A DNA stretch of 64,000 nucleotides, from assembly GCF_001704415.2 (NCBI RefSeq), contig NW_017189517.1, positions 7,637,167 to 7,701,166 on the forward strand. The letters are read 5' to 3'. Source of the DNA: Capra hircus. Its lineage: Eukaryota; Chordata; Mammalia; Artiodactyla; Bovidae. The notes under the pieces are model-generated. The model had not been told where the DNA came from. It made no database searches and saw only the letters and a list, made by a program, of their open reading frames with translations. Shown in pieces: positions 45,145-57,190 of the stretch (position 1 is the first letter of the stretch; every line of letters starts with the position of its first letter). A program made the position numbers and the translations under genes.

Positions 45145-46040
45145 TGTATTTACTTCTGGGAAACAGCGTCTATCTCCCTCAGTGGGCTGTTTCCAATGGC
45201 CTCTTGGATTAAACGAAAAGAGGAGGCAGTGGCCATTGTTAAACTTCACCTCTGATTCCATGGGCTTCTGTCACTGTGGCTGACCTGAGACTGAAGCTTG
45301 AACTGACCCATTGTTAGAACAGGGGAAGGTACAATGGCTGCTGTTGCTGTGGCAGCAGAACTCATCTTAGGATCCATCTTGTCAGTGAACACTAATGTCA
45401 TATAGTTGAAAGGTAAAGAGATTGAAAGCATGAAGTCATTTTGTCACCCACCTTAAAACGTTTCCACTGCTTATATCTGTTGAGTCACCTGGTGGATCTT
45501 TTATCTTCTCCTCATAATGAGGAGTTTATAAACTTCATTGTGCTGTGTATGCATATGGTGAAGCAGATGGGCCCTGTCTCAGAACATATGTATATATGTT
45601 TGAGTGTATATATGTATGCATGTATACTTATGTATAGAAAATAAATGTTTAAATATTATTATATAATAGTCCATATTTATATACCACTTCACATGTAATA
45701 TAAAAAATTCATAATAGTATAGCAATGTTTACCTGCCATTATTTGTACTGCTGTTGTGATACATTTTATTTCCAAATGTTATAAACCCTATATTATCTTA
45801 TTATTCTGCTTTAAGCAGTCAACAGTCTTTCAAAGAAATTTTAAAATGAGGAAAAATATATTTAGTCACATGTTTACCATTATGATATTCTTCATTTCTT
45901 TGGGTAGACCCAAATTTCAATCTGCTACAATTTTTCATCATTATGAAAAATTTTCATTAATAATTTTGATAGTATAGGCTATTTTATGATGAATTTTCTC
46001 AACTTTATTTGAAAATATCTCCATTTTACCTTCACGTTTC
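45145..46040. other. F9: F9 5' flank, upstream region
   Basis: No gene. AT-rich beyond 45.45 kb. It may hold distal liver elements, but I cannot assign individual sites with confidence. Confidence 0.4.
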
Positions 46041-46102
46041 AAATTTGGCTGCATATACGATTCTAGGTTGAAATTTTTTTTCAGCACATTAAAGAAGTCA
46101 TC

Positions 46103-46211
46103 TTAGGATGGGGAACATGTGTATACCTGTGGCGATTCATGCTGATGTATGGCAAAACCAATGCAATATTATAAAGTAATTAACCTCCAATTAAATAAAT
46201 TTATATTAAAA
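46103..46211 (+). mobile_element. Very short L1 3'-end insertion (~109 bp)
   Basis: 'gtatggcaaaaccaatgcaa' and an A-rich tail, bounded by AAAGAAGTCATC at 46091-46102 and 46212-46223. Inserted in an older L1. Confidence 0.9.
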
Positions 46212-46902
46212 AAAGAAGTCATCCTATTGCCTTCTGGCATGCATTGTTTCTGATGATAAGGCAGTGAATATCCTTCTCATTTATTTTTAGCAATTTGACT
46301 ACGGTGAGCCAAGGTATTCTTGGGGTTCACTGAGGTTCTTGGATTTGTGGCATTAAAATTAGGAAAATTCTTGTACTTTATTGTTTCAAAATTTTGTTTT
46401 AAAATAAAAACAGTTATAGGAAATTGCAAAATCAATACAGAGAGGTCCCATATACCTTTCCCCATGTTTATATCTTATATAAATATATAAATATAGTAGT
46501 ATAATATCAAAACCAGGTAATGGACATTGAGTGGTTTATTTTATGTATATAATTCTAAGTGATTTTATCACAGGTATAGAAGAAAAATTCTGTCATCACA
46601 AACATCTCCTTTGTGCTACCTATTTTACGATCACACCCTTCCCCCTCCTTCCAATTATTCCTAACCCCTGGCACAACTGATCAGTTTTCAGTCTCTATAG
46701 TGAAAATGTTGTATAAATGGAATCATAGGGTATGTGACCTTCTGAGATTGGCTCTTTTCATCCAGCACAATGTCTTTGAAATCCATCTAGATTGCTGCAT
46801 GTTTTAGTAGTTGTTTTTTATTGCTGAGGAATATAGATATGCCAATTTGCTTGACTATTCACTTACTAGGGACATTTTTATTGTTTCAGGGATTTCAGAC
46901 CT

Positions 46903-47030
46903 ATATGAAGTGTGTTAGTTGCTTAGTCATCTCTGACTCTTTGTGACCCTGTGGACTATAGCCCACCAGGCTCCCCTGTCTATGGAGTTCTCTAGGCAAG
47001 AATACTGAAGTGGGTTGCCATTTCCTTCTC
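46903..47030 (-). mobile_element. BovA SINE, truncated
   Basis: Reverse 3' half of BovA, flanked by TCAGACCT (46895-46902, 47031-47038). Confidence 0.85.
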
Positions 47031-47719
47031 TCAGACCTGTAGCAAAATGGAATTCAGTTCTGTCAACACCCTTAATGAGTCTGAAAATGGGTTATTCCCC
47101 AGAACCTCCAGATTGGAGCCTAGTTGGCTGACACCTTGACTTAGGCCTTAGGAGATCCTAAACTGAGATCTTACTTGAGATCATTTGCTCTTTTGTTTAC
47201 TAAACTGTGACATAATAAATGGGTATTATTTTAAGCTGATATGTTTGTAGCAATATGTTATGTGGCAATAGAAAACTAACACTCTATCATTAGTATTTTC
47301 ATTTGTGCTAAACATTGCTTTCTTCCTGAAGTTCTTTTTGAACTGTTAGTACCTCTGGGAGGATAAACAGATACCATCTTGAGAACATTAATTTGAGATT
47401 ATAAAAAGCTTCATAGTTTTAGCTTTTATGTTTTAGTCTGTGATAGATCTCAAATAAATCTTGTATATGAAGTGAGGTTAATATTTGAGGTTAATTTTTT
47501 TTCTTTATGAATATGGATTGCTCCAGCACTATTGATTGATAAGACTATTCTTTCCCCCTCATTTTAGCTTGCTGCCTTGGTCAGAAAACAATTAGTTCTG
47601 TTCATGTGAGTTTATTGCTGAAGTCTCTGTTCTGTTCATTTTGTATACATTTTAATTTATGTGAATGAGGGTATAGTAAAAGTTTTAAATTCAAATCCAT
47701 CACTTTAAGATCCATTTTT

Positions 47720-47841
47720 GGGACTTCCCTGGTGGTCCAGTGGTTAAGACTTCATACTTCCATTGCAGTGGCCATGGGTTCAATCCCTGGTTGGGGAGCT
47801 AAGATCCTGCATTCCACATGATACAGCCAAATAAAAAAGTT
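47720..47841 (+). mobile_element. CHR-type SINE
   Basis: GGACTTCCCTGGTGGTCCAG ... ATACAGCCAAATAAAAAAG. Imperfect flanking repeat AAGATCCATTTTT / AAGGACCCATTTTT. Confidence 0.85.
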
Positions 47842-47948
47842 AAGGACCCATTTTTATTGCTCTGCACACATCTAGTCTGATGCTTCTAACTGCTGCCTGA
47901 TGTATATACATCATATTTTTCCCTAGCTTTCCCCCCAGTGATTGGCAT

Positions 47949-49061
47949 TTCAGTTCAGTTCACATCAGTTGCTCAGTCGTGTCTGACTCTTTGTGACCCC
48001 ATGGACTGCAGCACACCAGGCCTCCCTGTCCATCACCAACACCCAGAGTTCACCCAAACCCATGTCCATTGAGTTGGTGATGCCATCCAACCATCTCATC
48101 CTCTGTCGTCCCCTTCTCCTCCTGCCCTCAATCTTTCCCAGCACCAGGGTCTTCTCAAATGAGTCAGCTCTTTGCATCAGGTGGCCAAAGTATTGGAGTT
48201 TCAGCTTCAACATTAGTCCCTCCAATGAATACCCAGGACTGATCTCCTTTAGGATGGACTGATTGGATCTCCTTGCAGTCCAAGGGACTCTCAAGAGTCT
48301 TCTCCAACACTGCAGTTCAAAAGCATCAATTCTTAGGTGCTCAGCTTTCTTTATAGTCCAACTCTCACATTCATACATGACTACTGGAAAAACCATAGCT
48401 TTGACTAGATGGACCTTTGCTGGCAAAGTAATACCTCTGCTTTTCAATATGCTGTCTAGGTTGGTCATAACTTTTCTTCCAAGGAGCAACGTCTTTTAAT
48501 TTCATGGCTGCAGTTGCCATCAGCAGTGATTTTGGAGCCCCCCCTGCCCCGCCCCACGCCAAATAAAGTCAGCCACAGTTTCCACTGTTTCCCCATTTAT
48601 TTCCCATGAAGTGATGGGACCAGATGTCATGATCTTAGTTTTCTGAATGTTGAGTTTTAAGCCAAACTTTTCTTTCTCTTTCACTTTGATCAAGAGGCTC
48701 TTTAGTTTTTCTTCACTTTCTGCCATAAGTGTGGTGTCTTCTGCATATGTGAGGTTATTGACGTTTCTCCTGGCAATCTTGATTCCAGCTTGTGCTTCAT
48801 CCAGCCCAGTGTTTCTCATGATGTACTCTGTATATAAGTTAAATGAGCAGGGTGACAATATACAGCCTTGATGTACTCCTTTCCCGATTTGGAACCAGTC
48901 TATTGTTCCATGTCCAGTTCTAACTGTTGCTTATTGAACTGCATACACATTTCTCAGGAGGCAGGTCAGGTGGTCTGGTATTCCCATCTCTCTCAGAATT
49001 TTCCACAGTTTATTGTGATCCACAGAATCAAAGTCTTTGGCATAGTCAATAAAGCAGTAGT
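47949..49061 (-). mobile_element. BovB LINE, 5'-truncated (1.1 kb)
   Basis: Reverse BovB from the terminal CAGTTCAGTTCA to the FIDYAK region. The minus frame 47965-48489 (174 codons, C-terminal part) and 48520-48858 are offset by an insertion of C-rich sequence at 48538-48560. In the latter the motif reads YAEDTT instead of YADDTT, a lost catalytic Asp. A short flanking repeat TTGGCAT (47942-47948, 49062-49068) is present. Confidence 0.88.
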
Positions 49062-49079
49062 TTGGCATCTAGATTGCTT

Positions 49080-49840
49080 AAAACATCCTGTTTCCACAAA
49101 TATTGCAACAGTGCACATCTTCTTTTGAGTACCCATATGGAATAATGTGGCCATTTACTTAGGATATGTATTTAGGAGCAGAATGTCTGAGTCTTAGGAT
49201 ATTCCTGTTCCTGGTTTGTCTAAGAACTGCCAGATTGTTCTCCAGATTGGCTGCACCAACCTACACCCCCAGCAGCAGTGCTTATAGATTTCTATATTGC
49301 ACATTCATACCAATTCTTGGGATTAGCCTTGCAAAATTTTTGATAATTCAAATGGATTAAAGTACCATCTTGTTTTAATTGATGTTTGCCTTATTATTAT
49401 GAGTTAGAACATGTCTCTGTATACTTTTCAGACTTCTAAATTTCCCCTTTTGTAAATTGCCTGCTAATGACAGTTGCCAATTTTTCTTCTGGGGTTAATT
49501 TGAAGACTTTCCATGAAAATTCTAGAAATTAAGATAATCCATTATCGGTTTTAGACATTGTTTACAATGTTTTATAATTATATAAATTATATATAATTTT
49601 AATTTTTCCCATTCTGTCATATGTCAAGTAACTCTGATTTTCTTATACTTTTTTGAGTAGATGTCCTCAGTTTAAACTTATTAAATGCATCAGTTTTTGC
49701 TTTTATAATCTGTGATTTTAAAGTTTTGTTTGAGTATTGTTTCCCTGCCTCTTGGTCAAAAAGATATTCTCTTATATTTTTATACTAACTTTATAGCTTT
49801 ATTTTTCACATCTAGGTTTATAGTCTATAATCTGTAAGTC
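49080..49840 (-). mobile_element. Old L1 fragment
   Basis: Diverged reverse L1 text ('gaatgtctgagtcttaggat', 'cagattgttctccagattgg', 'ttggtcaaaaagatattctc'). Confidence 0.6.
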
Positions 49841-50309
49841 TAAAATTTGATAACAAAGTTGATGAAGGGGTGGGGAAAGAGTAATTGCATTTGCTGTTGG
49901 AGGGTATACAGAGTTTTGGAGGTCATTTAGGTCTTATCAAAAGCTTCACAGATTCATTCTTTTGATATAGAAATTCAGCTGATGATTATAAATGAACAAA
50001 AAATTTACCTCCAAATTATATTTTTAAAGTTATTATAATAGTGAAATACTGAAAATAAGCCAAATATTCAACAATAAGAATTGTAATAATTAAATAATGG
50101 TATATTGAACTCTGACATGACACAGCTTGCCAGAATAGCAAAAACAGTGGGCAGTTGTTGTTCAATGGGTATAAAGTTTCAGTTATGCATGAAAAATAAG
50201 TTCTAGAATTCTGCTGTAGATCATTATGCCTGTACTAATAAATAATAAATAAAATTGCTACAAAGCTACAGTAATTAAGAAAATGTAGTAGTAGCACATG
50301 GATAGACAG

Positions 50310-50770
50310 ATTAGTTTCCTATTACTGCTGTAACAAGTTGCTACAAATTTGGTGGCTTAAAATAAATTATTATCTTATGCTTCTGAAGTGGGTCGGAAAT
50401 TCAAAATCAGTCTCAGTGAGCTAAAGTCAAGGTGTTGTCAGGGCTGGTTATTTCTGGAAGTTCAGAGAGAATAGTCCCTTTTCTCCATCTTTTTCAGCTT
50501 CCAGATGCCACCTAAATTACTGGCTTATATCGCTTCCTTATATTGTTCCAACCTCTTGCTTCCATCATTATTTCTCCTACTGATTATGATCCTATTACCT
50601 CTCTCTTATAAGAGTTCTTGTAATTACATTGAGTTCACGGAATAATCCTGGAAAATCTCTCCATCTTAAGATTCTTATTAGTAATCACATCTGCAGTCTC
50701 TATTTTTGCCAGAAGTAAGGCAAGACAGTCATAGTTTCTGGGTATTAGGATCTGTGGTTATTTGGGGGCC
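50310..50770 (+). repeat. Ancient interspersed repeat, family unassigned
   Basis: 'tttcctattactgctgtaac...ggtggcttaaaataaatta...' is a common mammalian repeat pattern. A related diverged copy is at about 55405-55680. I cannot name the family safely. Confidence 0.5.
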
Positions 50771-50779
50771 AATATTAAG

Positions 50780-51925
50780 CCTACCATACATATCAATGGA
50801 TTAGAGAGTCCTTAGGTAAATCCTCAATTTTATGGTCATTGATTTTGACAAGGGTATTGAGACAATTTGATGGGGGCAAGTAATAGTCTTTCCAACAAAT
50901 GGTTTTGGGACAACTGGATACCCATGTGAAAAAGAATGAAGTTGGAAAAAAAAAGAGCGAAGTTGGAAAAAAAGAATGAAGTTTAATCCCTACCTCATAT
51001 CATATGCAAAAATTAAATCAGAAATTGACAATAGAACTAAAACTATAAAATCTTGGAAGAAAACATATGTAAATCTTCATGATCTTGGTTTAGGCAATAG
51101 TTTCTTAGCTATGACACCTAAAGCACAAACAACCAAAGGAAAAAAAAATTGATAAATTGAATCTCATCAAAATTAAAAATGTTTGTGCATCAAAAGACAC
51201 TACTGAAAGAATAAAAGTATTTATATAACCCACAGAATAGGAGAAAAAGTTTGCTGATCATATATCTGATAAGAAACTTTTTAGTAGGATATATAAAGAA
51301 CTCTTACAACTCAGCATTAGAAAATGCAAATAACCCAATTAAAAATTGGCAGAAGACCCCCCCCCCCATTGGCAGAAGATCCAAGTAGATGTTTCTCTGA
51401 AGATATACAAATGACCAATAAGGACTTGAAAAGATGCTCAGCTTCATTAGTCATTAGGAAAATACAAATTAAATTCACAATTAGAGACAACTTCAAACCC
51501 AATAAGATGGCTATAATCAGCAAAACAAACTAAGTTTGGTGAGGGTGTGGAGAAGCTGGAACCCTCATACATTGCTCTCTACATAATGTAATATGGTACA
51601 GCCTCCATGGAAGACAATTTTTTGGTTCCCAAAAAAGTGAAACACAGAATTACCATGTGACCCAAGAATTCTACTCCTAGGTAGAATTTCATTTACTCAG
51701 GAGAAATGAAAATTTATGTCCATGCAAAAATTTGTACATGAATGTTAATAACATTAATTCATAATAGCTAAAATGTGCCATTAGCAGATGAACATTTAAG
51801 AGAAATGTGGTAAGTTCATACAACTGATTATTCAGCCACAAAAAGGAAAGAATCCATACATGCTACAGTATGGGTAAGCCTTGGAAACATTATGCTAACT
51901 GACAGAAGCCAGTTATAAAAGGCAA
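50780..51925 (+). mobile_element. L1 LINE, ORF2 3' end, diverged
   Basis: 'caacaaatggttttgggaca', 'aaattggcagaagacccccc', 'ggtgagggtgtggagaagctgg' are L1 ORF2 3'/UTR text in sense orientation. It contains a poly(C) run at about 51357-51367. Confidence 0.75.
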
Positions 51926-51929
51926 CATA

Positions 51930-52045
51930 TTAAGACTTCCCTGTTGGTTCAGTAGTTAAGACTGCAGCGGGCATGAGTTCAGTCCCTGGTCAGGGGAAGT
52001 AAGATACCACACACTGCATAGCCAAAGATAAAACAGAAAAACATA
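51930..52045 (+). mobile_element. CHR-type SINE
   Basis: AGACTTCCCTGTTGGTTCAG ... CTGCATAGCCAAAGATAAAA. Confidence 0.8.
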
Positions 52046-52296
52046 ATGGGGAAGTGTGTTTGACATGGACAGTTGCTTTCAGTTGTCATTTGAGGAAAAA
52101 GCAGCATGTTAGTGTGATTGCATTCACATATGTGTGTTCTTGTGTGTGTAAATGATGTTAACACACACAAGCACACTTACAGTCAAAGTGGATTACTCCA
52201 AAATTTTCAGTGTATTTTTTTTTCCTGGTTTTTGATTACAGGTTTTTATTTTCCTTTTTCCCTTGTTTATATATATATATTTGGAATGAGCATGTA

Positions 52297-52388
52297 ATTT
52301 TTTTAAAAAAGTTTTTGACTGCACCATGCAGCATGTGAGATCTTAGTTCCTTGGAGTCTTAACCACTGAACCTTCAGGGAAGTTCCTA
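52297..52388 (-). mobile_element. CHR-type SINE, short
   Basis: Reverse copy ending 'aaccactgaaccttcagggaagttcc'-type sequence with the A-tail side at the left. Confidence 0.7.
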
Positions 52389-52396
52389 AATTTATT

Positions 52397-54598
52397 TTTT
52401 ATTTAAAAAATTATTTTTAATTGAAGGGTAATTACAATTTTGTGTTGGTTTCTGACATTCATCAACATGGATCATCCATAGGTATATATATGTCTCCTCC
52501 CTCTTGAGCCTCCCTCCCACCTCCCACCCCATCCCACCCCTGTAGGTTGTCACAGAGCCCCTGTTTGAGTTCCCTGAGTCATATAGCAAATTCCTACTGG
52601 CTATCTATTTTACATGTATTACTGTATATGTTTTCATTCTACTCTCTCCATTCGTCCCACTCTCTCCTTCCTACCGCCCCCCACGTCCATAAGTCTGTTC
52701 TTTGTCTGCATCTCCATTGCTGCCCTGCAAATAGGTTCATCAGTACTATCTTTTTCAGTCCAGTTCAGTTCAGTCTCTCAGTCATGTCCGACTCTTTGCA
52801 ACCCCATGAATCGCAGCACACCAGGCCTCCCTGTCCATCACCATCTCCCAGAGTTCACTCAGACTCACGTCCATCGAGTCCGTGATGCCATCCAGCCATC
52901 TCATCCTCTGTCGTCCCCTTCTCCTCCTGCCCCCAATCCCTTCCAGCTTCAGAGTCTTTTCCAATGAGTCAGCTCTTCGCATCAGGTGGCCAAAGTACTG
53001 GAGTTTCAGCTTTAGCATCATTCCTTCCAAAGAAATCCCAGGGCTGATCTCCTTCAGAATGGACTGGTTGGATCTCCTTGCAGTCCAAGGGACTCTCAAG
53101 AGTCTTCTCCAACACTGCAGTTCAAAAGCATCAATTCTTCGGCGCTCAGCTTTCTTCACAGTCCAACTCTCACATCCATACATGACTACTGGAAAAACCA
53201 TAGCCTTGACTAGACGGACCTTTGTTAGCAAAGTAATGTCTCTGCTTTTGAATATGCTATCTAGGTTGGTCATAACTTTTCTCCCAAGGAGTAAGCGTCT
53301 TTTAATGTCATGGCTGCAGTCACCATCTGCAGTGATTTTGGAGCCCAAGAAGATAAAGTCTGACACTGTTTCCACTGTTTCCCTATCTATTTCCCATGAA
53401 GTGATGGGATCGGACACCATGATCTTCGTTCTCTGAATGTTGAGCTTTAAGCCAACTTTTTCACTCTCCTCTTTCACTTTCTTCAAGAGGCTTTTTAGTT
53501 CCTCTTCACTTTCTGCCATAAGGGTGGTGTCATCTGCATATCTGAGGTTATTGATATTTCTCCCGGCAATCTTGATTCCAGCTTGTGTTTCTTCCAGTCC
53601 AGCGTTTCTCATGATGTACTCTGCATAGAAGTTAAATAAGCAGGGTGACAATATACAGCCTTGACTGTACTCCTTTTCCTATTTGGAACCAGTCTGTTGT
53701 TCCATGTCCAGTTCTAACTGTTGCTTCCTGACCTGCATACAGATTTCTCAAGAGGCAGGTCAGATGGTCTGGTATTCCCATCTCTCTCAGAATTTTCCAC
53801 AGTTTATTGTGATCCACACAGTCAAAGGCTTTGGCATAGTCAATAAAGCAGAAATAGATGTTTTTCTGGAATTCTCTTGCTATCTTTTTAGAATCCAGTA
53901 TATGTGTTCATATAAAATACTTGTTTTTCTCTTTCTGACTTACTTCACTCTGTGTAATAGGCTCTAGGTTCATTCACCTCATTAGCACTGACTCAAATGT
54001 GTTCCTTTTTACGGCTGTGTAATATTCCATTGTATACATACCACAGCTTGTTTATCCATTCATCTGTTGATGGACATCTAGGTTGCTTCCATGTCCTAGC
54101 TATTGTAAATAGTGCTGCAATGAACATTGGGGTACATGTGTCTTTTTCAGTTATGGTTTTCTCATGGTATATGCCCACTAGTAGGATTGTTGGGTCATAT
54201 GGTAGTTCCTAGTTTTTAAAGAAATCCCATGCTGTCTTCCATAGTGGCTGTATCAACTTACATTCCCACCAACAGTGCAAGAGGGTACCCTTTTCTCCAC
54301 ACCCTCTTGAACATTTATTGTTTGTAGATTTTTTGATGATGGCTGTTCTGACTGGTGTGAGGTGATATCTCATTGTGGTTTTGATTTCCACTTCTCTATT
54401 AATGAATGATGTTGAGCATCTTTTGATGTGTTTATTAGCCATCTGTATGTCTTCTTTGGAGAAATGTCTGTTTAGGTCTTTTTCCCACTTTTTGATTGGA
54501 CTGTTTGTTTTTGTTACTGAGTTGCATAAGCTGTTTGTATATTTTGGAAATTAATCCTTTGTCAGTTGTTTCATCTGCTATTATTTTCTCTCATTCTG
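52397..54598 (-). mobile_element. L1 LINE 3' portion interrupted by BovB
   Basis: The reverse L1 3'UTR at 52397-52755 continues at 53880-54598 into the end of ORF2 ('gctaggttgcttccatgtcc'-type text, [19 protein letters not shown] on the minus strand at 54209-54442). The interruption is the BovB at 52756-53879. Confidence 0.85.
52756..53879 (-). mobile_element. BovB LINE, 1.1 kb, with a 289-codon open frame
   Basis: Inserted in L1 with a 10-bp duplication CTATCTTTTT (52746-52755, 53880-53889). The minus frame 52782-53651 runs unbroken from [16 protein letters not shown] through YADDTT to the BovB C-terminus (HGVAKSRT). The preceding RT part (53632-53817) is in another frame because of an indel near 53660. 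Among the BovB copies here its C-terminal part is the best preserved; the N-terminal endonuclease is absent. Confidence 0.92.
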
Positions 54599-54599
54599 C

Positions 54600-56900
54600 C
54601 TAATTTTATTAAATAAGAAAAAAAGAGAAAAGAAAACTGCTAGCACTTATGGACTCAGATACAGTGGCACTGAGGAAGGAGAAAAGTCCATTAAACTTCA
54701 GCTTTTCCCCTGAATATCTCCTGTGTTCCAGGACAAGTGGAAGGAAGGCAGAGCTTGCATCATTGATCAGAATGAATGAGCCTGTTCTTTATCTGGAGTG
54801 CAGGGGAAGAAGTGGGGGGTAATGGGCACAGTGTGGTGGCACCCCTGCTTTGTATTTTAGGTGAACTCTCAGAACAGCAGGGATATCCACAATCAAAGGT
54901 AAGCGCCCAAACACCCAAAGCTGAGTGGAAATGCATTTAACGATGCTTATTATTTGTCTGATTGAATTCTCTACATCTTTAATTTGCATTAGTACAAGTG
55001 ACCTGTTGTTTTGCATTTGCTTGAAAGTAATTTCCCTTGTATATATTTGGTGTCCTAGAGTGGCTTGTGAGCTTTCCTGGGCATGGGATCTTGGCTTTTC
55101 TTCCTGTTCTTGCTCTCCCAGAGTCTGGTAACAGTGCTTGCACACAGCAAGGACATGGCCAGTGTGGATAAAATGGCTGTATTTGCAGAAACCAGGAGAA
55201 ACTTTAATCATTAAGTAACTCTGCTATCTATTTGCAGCCAGAAAGATATTCTGTTTTATTCTAAAGCCAAAGGTTTTTCTCTTTGGTAGGTGGCCCCCAC
55301 CATTAAACTGTTTTATAATTAAGAAATGAACTGCTGTTTTGGCACACATTTTCAAACAAGTTTGTCTTTTTATATTGAGTACCTTTATATTGAGTACCTT
55401 TTTCTGCACCACAAATTACCACAAATTTAATGGCTTAAAAATAACACATTTATTATCTCACAGTTTTTGTGGGTCAGAAGTGTGAACATACCTTAGCTGA
55501 ATCCTCTGTTTAGGGTCTTAGCCAGTTACAGTCAAAGTCTCAGCCGGACTGTGTAGTTATTTAACTGGGGAAGAATCTGCTTTCAGGCTCACTTGGGTGG
55601 TGGTCAGAGTTCATTCCCTTGGTGGTGTGAGGACAGAGGGTCCCCTGGCACTATGTTGGCTGCCCTCACTGCTAGAGGTTGCTCACAGTTTCTTGCTTTA
55701 TGGGTTTCCCCAATATGGCTACTTACTTCTTTAAGCTTGTATTGTGCCCTGGTCCTGCCCACACTCAGGGTAAAGGGTAAAGGTGGCCCCTAGGAGGAGG
55801 GTATCATGGGAAACCTTATGATTTACTTATCAGCCACACTTGTGATTTATTTTAAACTGTATACCAGAAATTGATGCTGTCCTAGACTAGATATTTCATG
55901 ATTATTTTATGTTTTTAAAATAACTAACATGAGTGTTTGACTTACTATAGCTGGACTCACTACTAAAGCGTGTGCTTGGCTGGTTGTCTAAAGGAGCTCC
56001 ATTTCAGTGACTTGTCAGGGAACATTTGCTAGGAATTGCTGATGCCAAAAACCAAAATTCAGTTGTTGGTATCATATTTATGGAAAATGGCCCATAAGTT
56101 ACGTCAACTACCCATTCCTAAAGAAATTCTAAAGCCTTTGTAAGCCAGACCTTTGCAGAGCTGGTCCCATCTCTCTGGCTCCCTTAGAAGTGCTTTGACC
56201 TGAAGTCATCAGCCTACAGCAAGTGATCCTATAGGAAACAGTACTAGGAAGCATATTGCTCATGGATTGTGTAATGTAATGTCTAGTCTTAGTACCAGAA
56301 ATACCTGTCCTTCTCTTGTTTGGCTTATTTCTTGGAGGCACTGTAAATCTTGTCGCTGCTTTTCTTCCTTCACACTGGCTGATTTTATGACTGGCATGCT
56401 GTTGGCAGGTGTTCTGGACTTTCAATAGGTGTTTTGTGTATTAACTTGACTCCTGACCCTGTTTTTACCTTCTACCATTTTCTTCCCACCTTGCTCTGAT
56501 TTCCTGACCTTTTACCTTCTTTTTACCTACAATTTTATCATGAAATAAAATAAATAAAAGTCAGTCATATCATATAAATCCTGTTGGTAATAAGGAAGAG
56601 TATAAATATCAATAATTGGTTTGAATGCTATGGGAGTCTCAGAGTGAGCCTTGTAGTTGTGCCTATAGAAGCCAAGAGCCATTTTTCTTAAATGGAAGGA
56701 TAGGTGTTGTGCTGAAGCATTTGAATGCACTGAAGAGACTGGTGTGTTCAGTAATGACTCAGAGATAGTTCTTCTGTGACTGCCACTTGTGTTGGCTGAT
56801 GGGAATACCAATCCACATGGCTAGGTGCTAGCAAGAGTTAGAGAGGAGGCATGAGGTTTAGGTGGTAGAGATTGCTCTTAAAGAGGAACTAGAATGGGTA
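54600..56900. other. F9 5' flank without gene
   Basis: Contains the second copy of the unassigned old repeat (about 55405-55680). A 140-codon minus frame at 54789-55211 has no recognisable domain or repeat and no supporting splice or promoter context. Otherwise nothing is seen. Confidence 0.4.
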
Positions 56901-56902
56901 CA

Positions 56903-57178
56903 TGGAGAAGGCAATGGCACCCCACTCCAGCACTCTTGCCTGGAAAATCCCGTGGATGGAGGAAGCCTGGTGGGCCGCAGTCCATGGGGTCGCTAAGAGT
57001 TGACACGACTGAGCGACTTCACTTTCACTTTTCACTTTCATGCATTGGAGAAGGAAATGGCAACCCACTCCAGTGTTCTTGCCTGGAGAATCCCAGGGAC
57101 GGGGGAGCCTCGTGGGCTGCTGTCTATGGGGTCTCACAGAGTCGGACACGACTGAAGTGACTTAGCAGCAGCAGCAGC
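56903..57178 (+). mobile_element. BovA dimer SINE
   Basis: Two monomers with a CACTTTTCACTTTCATGC linker and an (AGC)n tail, flanked by AGAATGGGTACA (56891-56902, 57179-57190). Confidence 0.93.
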
Positions 57179-57190
57179 AGAATGGGTACA

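Larger units (their letters stand above)
45081..45145 (-). promoter_or_regulatory. F9: F9 core promoter and 5'UTR
   Basis: The ~65 bp upstream of the start ATG align in order with the human F9 promoter as I remember it, including CTTGTACTTTGG and the 5'UTR end ACAAAGGTT. By that alignment transcription starts near 45109, giving a ~29-nt 5'UTR. No TATA box is seen, consistent with the family. This is the region hit by hemophilia B Leyden variants in human. Confidence 0.85.
46040..47680 (-). mobile_element. Old L1 fragments, several pieces
   Basis: Diverged reverse L1 text ('gcatatacgattctaggttg', 'gaatcatagggtatgtgacc', 'aatatggattgctccagcac'), interrupted by a young L1 (46103-46211) and a BovA fragment (46903-47030). 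Confidence 0.6.

Noticed and set aside
45001..45261. 86-codon minus-strand frame upstream of F9 exon 1
   Set aside because: It runs through the promoter and out of frame with the F9 signal peptide. No similarity to any family; chance frame.
54789..55211. 140-codon minus frame upstream of F9
   Set aside because: No recognised domain, promoter or poly(A) context. Recorded only because of its length; could be tested by protein search.
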